This document shows, piece by piece, positions 1 to 5,638 of a stretch of 7,433 nucleotides of DNA. Position 1 is the stretch's first letter, and each line of letters opens with the position of its first letter. The DNA comes from Phycisphaerae bacterium (GTDB lineage Bacteria; Planctomycetota; Phycisphaerae; JAAYCJ01). The position numbers were made by a program, and so were the translations under genes. The stretch is from the NCBI GenBank assembly GCA_015486815.1, contig WFQY01000347.1, positions 1 to 7,433 of the forward strand, read 5' to 3'. The notes beneath the pieces are model-generated. The model did no database searches and was not told where the DNA came from. It was given only the letters and a program-made list of their open reading frames with translations.

Positions 1-984
1 CATCATAACTGCTTTTTCTACTTTGGCACCGCTATCAGCTAAGCCTGCTTCGGTCAAAAGCATCGCCATCGCACAAATCGCTGCTAACGGATTGATAACA
101 TTTTGCCCCGTATATTTCGGCGCCGAACCACCTATTGGCTCAAACATCGAGACACCTTCAGGATTGATATTTCCGCCAGCGGCTATTCCCATTCCGCCTT
201 GAATCATCGCACCCAAATCGGTAATTATATCGCCGAACATATTAGGCGTTACGATAGTATCATAGTATTCGGGATTCTTGACAAACCACATACAGCAGGC
301 ATCGACGTGATTATAATCGCGAGTAATTTCCGGATATTCCTTCTCGCCTATCTCGTTAAATGCACGCCACCACAAATCGTGCGCATAAGTAAGGACATTA
401 GTCTTGGCAACCAACGTCAGCTGCTTTTTGTCATTACGCTTTTTACACAACTCAAATGCATATCGAAGACATCTGTCAACACCGAAACGCGTTGCAATCA
501 TTTCTTGTGTCGCCACTTCGTTAGGTGTGTTTTTACGCAGAAATCCGCCACTGCCTACATACAAGTCTTCCGTATTTTCACGAACAACGATGAAGTCTAT
601 ATCTTCGGGCTTCTTATCCTTAAGCGGACAATCAACCCCGGGATACAGCTTGATAGGTCTGAGATTGATATACTGGTCGAGTTCGAATCGAAGACGCAGC
701 AGCAATCCTTTTTCCAGAATCCCCGGAGCTACGTCGGGATGTCCTACCGCCCCGAGATATATCGAATCGAATTTGCGAAGTTCTTCCAAAACCGAGTCGG
801 GCAGTATCTCGCCGGTCTTCAGATACCTATCGCCACCGAGGTCGTATGTCTGAGTTTCATAGGTAAATCCATCGGCTTTAGAGACAGCATCGAGCACTTT
901 CAAACCTTCAGCTACAACTTCCGGACCCGTACCATCGCCGGGGAGAACCGCAATCTTTAAGTGTTTTTTGTCTTGTTGTGTCAT
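1..984 (-). CDS. leuB: 3-isopropylmalate dehydrogenase-type decarboxylating dehydrogenase, C-terminus cut by window edge
   Basis: A member of the isocitrate/isopropylmalate dehydrogenase family, most like LeuB, which oxidises and decarboxylates 3-isopropylmalate in cytoplasmic leucine biosynthesis. I read 328 codons with no stop before base 1; relatives are usually about 355-365 residues, so roughly 30 C-terminal residues are missing. Landmarks: PGDGTGPE at 15-22; the substrate-binding arginines in LLLRLRF (94-100), NLRP (107-110) and VVRENTEDLY (133-142, R135, Y142); K194 in AKTNVL; metal-binding aspartates D228, D252 and D256 (NMFGDIITDLGA); and the dinucleotide loop GGSAPKYTGQNVINP (285-299). 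The ATG at 984 follows a GAGGA at 993-997 with 8 nt spacing. It lies 24 bp after the lipoprotein gene on the same strand, probably in one transcript. The loop carries Lys290-Tyr291, a pair known from NADP-dependent isocitrate dehydrogenase, where NAD-dependent LeuB has Asp-Ile. Homoisocitrate or tartrate dehydrogenase activity cannot be excluded; no other leu gene is in view. Confidence 0.9.
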   Translation of the reverse strand, partial: MTQQDKKHLKIAVLPGDGTGPEVVAEGLKVLDAVSKADGFTYETQTYDLGGDRYLKTGEILPDSVLEELRKFDSIYLGAVGHPDVAPGILEKGLLLRLRFELDQYINLRPIKLYPGVDCPLKDKKPEDIDFIVVRENTEDLYVGSGGFLRKNTPNEVATQEMIATRFGVDRCLRYAFELCKKRNDKKQLTLVAKTNVLTYAHDLWWRAFNEIGEKEYPEITRDYNHVDACCMWFVKNPEYYDTIVTPNMFGDIITDLGAMIQGGMGIAAGGNINPEGVSMFEPIGGSAPKYTGQNVINPLAAICAMAMLLTEAGLADSGAKVEKAVMM

Positions 985-1008
985 TTTAAATTTCCTCATC
1001 TAAATGTT

Positions 1009-1476
1009 TCATTTTACCACAGGAGCGCTACTCGTCTGAGGTTTCGCCTGTTTAAGGGCAGCCACCTGATTTTCGAGGGCTTTTATCAACTCCTCTGCCT
1101 TTTTCAACGCACGTTTCATACTATCTATCTCAGCTTTATATGCTTTGACCAATGACGCATATTTTTCCTTCTCCGCCTTTTGCTTAGCCAGCTCCGTACG
1201 ACATAATTCAATTTGCTTTCTTAATTGAATCACATCGTTTTCCATCTGAGCATTTTTCTGCTGAAGCTTAACTATATTCGCTTTGCAATCGCTGATAGCT
1301 TTTTCCTGCTGAACAGTTTTTTCTTGTATCTGAGTCTTTTCCTGATGGCACTGCTCAAGCGAAATCCTCAGCTGAGCGTTTTGCTTTTTGAGCTTTTTCG
1401 CCTCTTGCAACGAACATCCACCTGCCAGCACACCAATCGCAATCAAAACCATTACCACTTTAATATTTCTGCACAT
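1009..1476 (-). CDS. Small coiled-coil lipoprotein
   Basis: A 155-residue predicted lipoprotein of unknown function. The N-terminus MCRNIKVV is followed by a hydrophobic stretch (about residues 7-18) and a lipobox-like LAGGC with the acceptor Cys at 21, so it should be exported and lipid-anchored. Residues about 24-145 are almost entirely charged and polar with heptad-like leucine, isoleucine and valine spacing (for example KLKKQNAQLRISLEQ and ALKKAEELIKALENQ). This predicts one long alpha-helical coiled coil, probably oligomeric and in the periplasm. The tail (KPQTSSAPVVK) looks disordered. There is no catalytic motif. The start is set by GAGGAGG at 1484-1490, 7 nt upstream of ATG. It is the first gene of a unit with leuB 24 bp downstream; a metabolic link is not obvious and may be chance. 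It could resemble Lpp-like or adhesin-anchor coiled coils, but low-complexity helices make homology calls unreliable. Confidence 0.8.
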   Translation of the reverse strand: MCRNIKVVMVLIAIGVLAGGCSLQEAKKLKKQNAQLRISLEQCHQEKTQIQEKTVQQEKAISDCKANIVKLQQKNAQMENDVIQLRKQIELCRTELAKQKAEKEKYASLVKAYKAEIDSMKRALKKAEELIKALENQVAALKQAKPQTSSAPVVK

Positions 1477-1483
1477 AACTTAT

Positions 1484-1490
1484 CCTCCTC
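1484..1490 (-). promoter_or_regulatory. Strong Shine-Dalgarno site of the lipoprotein gene
   Basis: On the minus strand this reads GAGGAGG, a near-perfect anti-16S match, 7 nt before the ATG at 1476-1474. It fixes the start and suggests strong translation, as expected for an abundant envelope lipoprotein. Confidence 0.75.
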
Positions 1491-1503
1491 ACAGAAACCA
1501 TAT

Positions 1504-1532
1504 ATTAAACCCTAATGTCGGCTAAACGTCAA
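1504..1532 (-). promoter_or_regulatory. Putative sigma70-type promoter for lipoprotein-leuB
   Basis: The minus strand shows TTGACG (1532-1527) as a -35 box, a 17-bp spacer, and TTTAAT (1509-1504) as a -10 box; each matches the consensus at five of six bases. Transcription would start near 1497, giving a leader of about 20 nt that carries the strong ribosome binding site. Predicted from sequence only. Confidence 0.55.
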
Positions 1533-1624
1533 GGATTACTTCTGCTTTGTTCGGAATTTCGAAGGTTACGGAATTTAGGTGCGAGAATATTTTCTTGCGC
1601 TCTGGAAATATTTTGCGTATAAGC

Positions 1625-1630
1625 TATAAT
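1625..1630 (+). promoter_or_regulatory. Putative -10 box (TATAAT) for xseB
   Basis: A perfect TATAAT lies 31 bp before the xseB ATG, giving a predicted start near 1637 and a leader of about 25 nt with GAGGA at 1646-1650. No good -35 box is visible at 16-18 bp spacing (the best is CTGGAA at 1602-1607), so the promoter may be weak or activator dependent. Just upstream, AATATTTT occurs twice, at 1586-1593 and 1607-1614. Confidence 0.45.
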
Positions 1631-1661
1631 CGATATATCTAATTTGAGGATTTAAGATACG

Positions 1662-1946
1662 ATGGCTGGCAAGAAAGATAAAGAACCGAATATCGATAAA
1701 TTGACATTCGAGCAAGCGGTCGAAAAGTTAGAGGATATTGTCGAGAAAATAGAGACAGGCCAAACAGGCCTCGAAGAAGCGATTAGCGAGTATGAGCTCG
1801 GATGCAAACTTATTCAGCGATGCAAGACAATATTAAGTGAAGCTGAGCGAAAAATAGAGATGTTAAATAAAGAATTATCGGGTCAGCTTACCCCTCAAAA
1901 CCCACCCGATGATTTTACGAAAGATATAGACAACTCGAATCAATAA
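1662..1946 (+). CDS. xseB: Exodeoxyribonuclease VII small subunit
   Basis: XseB is the small, helical, multi-copy subunit of exonuclease VII. It binds the large catalytic subunit XseA and allows processive degradation of single-stranded DNA in both directions, in mismatch repair and recombination. The 94-residue protein carries the conserved XseB helical hairpin at about residues 14-70: LTFEQAVEKLEDIVEKIETG, then GLEEAISEYELGCKLIQRC and LSEAERKIEML. That pattern, including the conserved E-A-Y-G-L/C positions, is diagnostic. The C-terminal 20 or so residues are polar and variable, making it slightly longer than the E. coli protein (80 residues). The ATG follows GAGGA at 1646-1650 by 11 nt. xseA is not adjacent on either side in this window, so the two subunits seem to be encoded apart here. 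The next gene starts 104 bp later and appears functionally unrelated. Confidence 0.93.
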   Translation: MAGKKDKEPNIDKLTFEQAVEKLEDIVEKIETGQTGLEEAISEYELGCKLIQRCKTILSEAERKIEMLNKELSGQLTPQNPPDDFTKDIDNSNQ

Positions 1947-1983
1947 ATATTATCAAAAAGTTTTAGCATTTTGGTTTGTTTTG

Positions 1984-1996
1984 CATATATTATATG
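1984..1996 (+). promoter_or_regulatory. AT-rich 13-bp palindrome upstream of the glycoside hydrolase gene
   Basis: The sequence is CATATA, one central T, then TATATG, a perfect inverted repeat. It sits 55 bp before the hydrolase ATG, within the 104-bp gap after xseB. A TTGACG (2012-2017) lies between it and the gene but has no convincing -10 box. It could be an operator or part of an AT-rich promoter (TATTAT at 1988-1993). In an AT-rich gap a palindrome of this kind can arise by chance. Confidence 0.3.
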
Positions 1997-2050
1997 GCTT
2001 TGGTACGGGTTTTGACGTTTTTTAATTTTAAGGAATAAAGGAATAATAGA

Positions 2051-5000
2051 ATGTCTGCTGAAAGTGTAATACGAAATTTTGAAGCTCCTACATCCGAATA
2101 TCGCGGCAAGCCCTTCTGGGCGTGGAATGATAAGCTCGAAACCGATGAGCTTCGTCGGCAGTTGAGAATATTCAAACGGATGGGGTTAGGCGGAGGATTT
2201 ATGCATTCACGCGTCGGATTGAAAACGCCTTATCTTTCCGACGAGTGGTTTGATTGTATAAAAGCGTGTGTAGATGAAGCGAAGAAGAACGGATTGGAAG
2301 CGTGGCTTTACGACGAAGACCGTTGGCCCTCCGGAGCAGCTGGCGGACTCGTAACAAAAGACCCGAAATACAGACTTCGATTTCTCACCGTTGAAAGATG
2401 CGAGACGCCCGAAGCATTTCAATGGCCCGAAGACGATGAAGTCGCGTATGTCTTCGGTGCGATATTCGAAGAAGACGGAACGATAAGCTGGTATCAGCGG
2501 CTCGATCAACGTGAAGATATTTTGATTCTCCCTCAAAAAGCGGAAATATTGAAATTCACAGTTACTCTGCAATCGTCTTCGTCGTGGTATAACAATCAGA
2601 CATATCTCGATACGCTAAGCGAGCAGGCGGTTCAAAAATTTATCGAAGTAACTTTCGAAGCATACAAAAAAAATGTCGGTGATGAATTCGGAAAAACCAT
2701 ACCGGGCATCTTTACCGATGAGCCAAATAACGGGCATTTCTTCCTCGTCGATGGTGAGAGACTCGCAGAGCCTAATCTGCCTTGGACTGATAGCTTACCC
2801 GAGAAATTTCAGCAGATGTTTGGCTATGATATAACACGAAAACTACCCGAGACATTTTTCGACCTTACGGATAATAAATTTTCGCAGCCGAGATATCATT
2901 ATCATATTTGCAGAACACGTTTGTTTGTCGAGTCTTTCTCAAAGCAGATAGGCCGATGGTGTAGCGAAAATAATCTTCTGTTTACCGGACACGTATTGAT
3001 GGAGCAGGGCATTTACGCCCAAGCGACCGCTGTCGGCTCTGCAATGCAATTTTATGCGTATATGCAAGCTCCGGGAATCGACATACTGACTCAATACAGA
3101 CTTGAATATATCACAGCTAAGCAGTGCTCGTCGGTAGCAAGGCAGATGGGACGCAAATGGATGCTTTCGGAGCTTTATGGCTGCACCGGCTGGGAAACTA
3201 CATTCGAGACGTATAAACACAGTGGCGATTGGCAAGCAGTCTTGGGAGTCAATCTGCGATGCCAACATCTGTCTTGGTATTCGATGGCAGGCGAAGCTAA
3301 GCGAGATTATCCCGCTTCCATACATATACATTCGCCTTGGTGGCAGCAATTCAAGTTCGTAGAAGATTATTTCGCAAGAGTGAATACTTTGACAACCGAA
3401 GGGCAAGCTGTTTGCGAGCTTGCGGTTATTCATCCGATAGAGACATACTATCTAATGCTAAAACAATTCGAGACCACCAGAGACGCTCAACCAGTATTTG
3501 ATCTTGACAAAAAACATTATCAGCTGGTATGTTGGCTTTTGGGCGGACATATCGATTTCGATTTCGCAGACGAACATCTGCTTGTCGAGCTAAAAGCGGA
3601 CGTCGGCAGCGACGATAAAGGTGCATATCTGCAAATCGGACAGATGAAATATCGTGCGATTCTTGTTCCGCAGACGCTTACGATACGCAAAACGACGCTC
3701 GATTTACTCCGAAAATTCGAAGAAGCTGGCGGAAAAGTCGTCTTCGTTGAAAACGCCCCTGAATGTCTCGATGCTATCGAATCGGACGAAGCGAAAAATT
3801 TCGCACAGGGCAAGCTCGTCGATTTTGATTTTAATGCGATTATCAATTCGGTTGAAGACAAAGCACGAGCGGTAAATATTCGCAATGCCAGTGGCGAAGA
3901 AGTTCGCGATATTTTCTATCAGTTCAGAAAAATAGGCGACGACTGGATGATATTCTTCGTCAATATCAACCGCGAAATTAGCTACGAAAATCTTTCCGTC
4001 AAACTTCAGCTCGAATTGCCAAAGGGAGGACAAATCCAATACTGGAATGCCGTCGATGGCAAACGATATAAACTCACTGGCGAATTGACGTATAAGACAG
4101 CTACGTTTAACGTTGATATTCCCGCCAGCGGTTCTGCGATCGTTTTCATCTCATCCGAGCCCGAACAGGATTTACCACCATTGAAGAAAATAACAGCGAC
4201 GAATAAGCTCGAAATAAATCCTGCCAGCTGGGATATTTTGCTTGACGATTACAATCCGATTGTTTTGGATAGAGCTGACATAGAAGCGACCGCTGATGGT
4301 AAAAAGAAACTAACAAAAACTAAAACGGAGATATTGCAAATAGACCGAATTTTGCGCGAATATCTCGATATTCCGCTTCGTGGTGGTGCGATGGCTCAGC
4401 CGTGGGTCGAAGCTGACAAACCACTCGGGCCGACTGCGAATATCAAATTGACATATCGATTCAACGCAAAATATCTGCCTACGGATATATGCCTGCTTGC
4501 GATAGAGCAGTCCGAGCGGTGGACAATAAAACTAAACGATAATATCATTCCCTCAGAAGGCACAACCGGCTGGTGGGTTGACAAAGCGATAAAGACGCTG
4601 CCGATTCAGCCGGAATTTTTCGTCAAAGGCAAAAATATAATTACTATCGAAGGACAATTCGATAGGCTGGCTGACCTTGAGATTATGTATATACTCGGTG
4701 ATTTCGGTGTTACGACAAATGGTAAACTATCTACTATTACCAAGCCCATCTCGAAACTCAAATTGGGCAACTGGGTCGAACAGGGATTAGCCTTCTATAG
4801 CGGCAATGTCATATATCGAACTACCGTCGCCATCGATAAAAAAGCACAAGTGTACGTCATCGAATTTCCGGAATTTTCCGCAACTGCAATCGAAGTCTTC
4901 GTTAATGGTAAATCGGCAGGGCTAACAGCTTGGCCTGACTATAGAGTAGATATCACCGAACATCTGATTGACGGCAAAAACACAATCGACATAAAATTGT

Positions 5001-5167
5001 TAGGCTCTCGCAGAAACGCATTCGGACCTCTGCATATCGACGTTGAAAAACCAAAGTATGTCGGCCCTTATAGTTTCGTTGACCCCCCTACCGCCCAGAA
5101 GGAAGAATACGAATTGATAGGTTACGGATTATACAAACCGCCTATTATTGTCAAAGGGAGCTGGTGA
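2051..5167 (+). CDS. Large GH106-like glycoside hydrolase (putative alpha-L-rhamnosidase), cytoplasmic
   Basis: A 1038-residue enzyme resembling GH106-type alpha-L-rhamnosidases and related multi-domain hydrolases. Residues about 15-450 form a catalytic (beta/alpha)-barrel-like region beginning PFWAWNDKLETDELRRQL (21-38), with GLGGGFMHSR (45-54), WLYDEDRWPSG (85-95), GIFTDEPNN (219-227) and MLSELYGCTGWE (371-382). E224 and E374, 150 residues apart, are the best catalytic candidates by analogy with clan-A barrels; this is inference. Residues about 455-600 look like an alpha/beta Rossmann-type domain (ILVPQTLTIRKTTLDLLRKF). Residues about 610-700 are a beta domain. The C-terminal 900-1000 region (GLAFYSGNVIYRTTV, VFVNGKSAGLTAWP) resembles a GH2-type sugar-binding jelly roll. 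There is no signal peptide or transmembrane segment, so it should act in the cytoplasm on imported oligosaccharides. The ATG follows AAAGGA at 2037-2042. The ABM gene begins one base after its stop. The substrate is not proven, and another GH family with this architecture is possible. Confidence 0.75.
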   Translation: MSAESVIRNFEAPTSEYRGKPFWAWNDKLETDELRRQLRIFKRMGLGGGFMHSRVGLKTPYLSDEWFDCIKACVDEAKKNGLEAWLYDEDRWPSGAAGGLVTKDPKYRLRFLTVERCETPEAFQWPEDDEVAYVFGAIFEEDGTISWYQRLDQREDILILPQKAEILKFTVTLQSSSSWYNNQTYLDTLSEQAVQKFIEVTFEAYKKNVGDEFGKTIPGIFTDEPNNGHFFLVDGERLAEPNLPWTDSLPEKFQQMFGYDITRKLPETFFDLTDNKFSQPRYHYHICRTRLFVESFSKQIGRWCSENNLLFTGHVLMEQGIYAQATAVGSAMQFYAYMQAPGIDILTQYRLEYITAKQCSSVARQMGRKWMLSELYGCTGWETTFETYKHSGDWQAVLGVNLRCQHLSWYSMAGEAKRDYPASIHIHSPWWQQFKFVEDYFARVNTLTTEGQAVCELAVIHPIETYYLMLKQFETTRDAQPVFDLDKKHYQLVCWLLGGHIDFDFADEHLLVELKADVGSDDKGAYLQIGQMKYRAILVPQTLTIRKTTLDLLRKFEEAGGKVVFVENAPECLDAIESDEAKNFAQGKLVDFDFNAIINSVEDKARAVNIRNASGEEVRDIFYQFRKIGDDWMIFFVNINREISYENLSVKLQLELPKGGQIQYWNAVDGKRYKLTGELTYKTATFNVDIPASGSAIVFISSEPEQDLPPLKKITATNKLEINPASWDILLDDYNPIVLDRADIEATADGKKKLTKTKTEILQIDRILREYLDIPLRGGAMAQPWVEADKPLGPTANIKLTYRFNAKYLPTDICLLAIEQSERWTIKLNDNIIPSEGTTGWWVDKAIKTLPIQPEFFVKGKNIITIEGQFDRLADLEIMYILGDFGVTTNGKLSTITKPISKLKLGNWVEQGLAFYSGNVIYRTTVAIDKKAQVYVIEFPEFSATAIEVFVNGKSAGLTAWPDYRVDITEHLIDGKNTIDIKLLGSRRNAFGPLHIDVEKPKYVGPYSFVDPPTAQKEEYELIGYGLYKPPIIVKGSW
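5154..5160 (+). promoter_or_regulatory. Ribosome binding site for the ABM gene inside the hydrolase 3' end
   Basis: AAGGGAG lies within the last codons of the hydrolase gene, 8 nt before the ATG at 5169. It selects that ATG over an upstream in-frame ATG at 5148, which overlaps the hydrolase and lacks a comparable site. The arrangement predicts translational coupling. Confidence 0.7.
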
Positions 5168-5168
5168 T

Positions 5169-5474
5169 ATGTTTGTGGTTATCGTTAATGTTAATGTAAA
5201 ATCGGATCGTATCGAGGCTTTCAAAACCGCTACGATAGAAAACGCATCGAACAGTATCAACGAGCCGGGAATTGCAAGATTCGACGTCCTTCAGCAACAA
5301 GATGACCCTACAAAATTTGTACTTATCGAAGTTTATAGGACGCCTGACGACCCGGCAAAGCACAAAGAAACCGCGCACTACAAAAAGTGGCGTGATACCG
5401 TAGCAGATATGATGGTGGAATCGCGCACAAGCATCAAATATAATAGCGTTTTCCCCGACGACACCAACTGGTAA
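5169..5474 (+). CDS. ABM-family protein (LsrG/YgiN-like putative monooxygenase or isomerase)
   Basis: A 101-residue protein of the antibiotic biosynthesis monooxygenase (dimeric alpha/beta barrel) family. Members are small homodimers; some are cofactor-free quinol monooxygenases (YgiN), others isomerases such as LsrG, which acts on the phosphorylated AI-2 signal. The sequence shows the typical order: first strand MFVVIVNVNVKSDRIEAF (1-18), a helix ending in GIARFDVLQQ (34-43), strand KFVLIEVY (49-56), and the family motif KHKETAHYKKW (64-74) with H65, H70, Y71 and W74. No signal peptide is present. I chose the ATG at 5169 because it has a well-placed AAGGGAG and removes an overlap with the hydrolase; an ATG at 5148 would add seven unlikely residues. 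Its stop is 164 bp before the kinase gene. Co-translation with a glycoside hydrolase suggests work on a sugar-derived product, but the substrate cannot be read from sequence. Confidence 0.85.
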   Translation: MFVVIVNVNVKSDRIEAFKTATIENASNSINEPGIARFDVLQQQDDPTKFVLIEVYRTPDDPAKHKETAHYKKWRDTVADMMVESRTSIKYNSVFPDDTNW

Positions 5475-5511
5475 TACCAAGCGTCGCTTAGAAAAAATCA
5501 ATCCGCTGCTG

Positions 5512-5540
5512 TTGACATTTGCCAATAATGACGATAAAGT
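5512..5540 (+). promoter_or_regulatory. Possible promoter for the sensor kinase gene
   Basis: A perfect TTGACA (5512-5517) is followed after 17 bp by TAAAGT (5535-5540), only four of six matches to a -10 box. If used, it would give a leader of about 90 nt containing the inverted repeat at 5599-5614. A TAATAT at 5569-5574 is an alternative -10 without a clear -35. Another perfect 11-bp palindrome, AAGCGTCGCTT (5479-5489), lies just after the ABM stop; with a one-base centre it cannot be a normal terminator hairpin. Confidence 0.35.
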
Positions 5541-5598
5541 TATTATGCAATTCGGGATTTTCCTCTCGTAATATATGAAGAATGAAACAAAGCGGAAA

Positions 5599-5614
5599 TT
5601 CACATAAGTGTGAA
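5599..5614. promoter_or_regulatory. Perfect 16-bp inverted repeat in the kinase leader (operator-like)
   Basis: TTCACA, a four-base centre TAAG, then TGTGAA: both six-base arms pair perfectly. It ends 10 bp before the AAGGGA ribosome binding site (5625-5630) of the FHA kinase gene. The position suits a repressor operator or a small RNA hairpin affecting translation. No regulator gene is adjacent to suggest the partner. Confidence 0.4.
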
Positions 5615-5624
5615 CAAACAGGAT

Positions 5625-5630
5625 AAGGGA
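5625..5630 (+). promoter_or_regulatory. Ribosome binding site supporting the GTG start of the kinase
   Basis: AAGGGA lies 8 nt before GTG at 5639-5641. The following residues (ANVRIIQGPDKG) are the expected first strand of an FHA domain, so the GTG start is preferred; there is no in-frame ATG nearby that would keep the domain whole. Confidence 0.7.
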
Positions 5631-5638
5631 TATTAACC

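Noticed and set aside
103..960. 285-codon open frame on the plus strand
   Set aside because: It is antisense to the leuB-type gene, whose translation shows a continuous family match with all active-site motifs; the plus-strand product has no recognisable domain and no ribosome binding site.
2012..2040. Promoter based on TTGACG before the hydrolase
   Set aside because: No acceptable -10 hexamer lies 16-18 bp downstream, and such a promoter would start transcription at or beyond the ribosome binding site.
2939..3433. 164-codon open frame on the minus strand inside the hydrolase gene
   Set aside because: It is antisense to the conserved catalytic region of the hydrolase and has no recognisable motif.
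5148..5168. Upstream in-frame ATG for the ABM protein
   Set aside because: It would add seven residues (MSKGAGD) not expected in the family, overlap the hydrolase by 20 bp and lack a ribosome binding site; the ATG at 5169 has AAGGGAG 8 nt upstream.
5599..5614. CRP-type binding site
   Set aside because: The CRP consensus is TGTGA-N6-TCACA; here the half-sites are in the opposite order (TTCACA-N4-TGTGAA), so it is not a CRP site.
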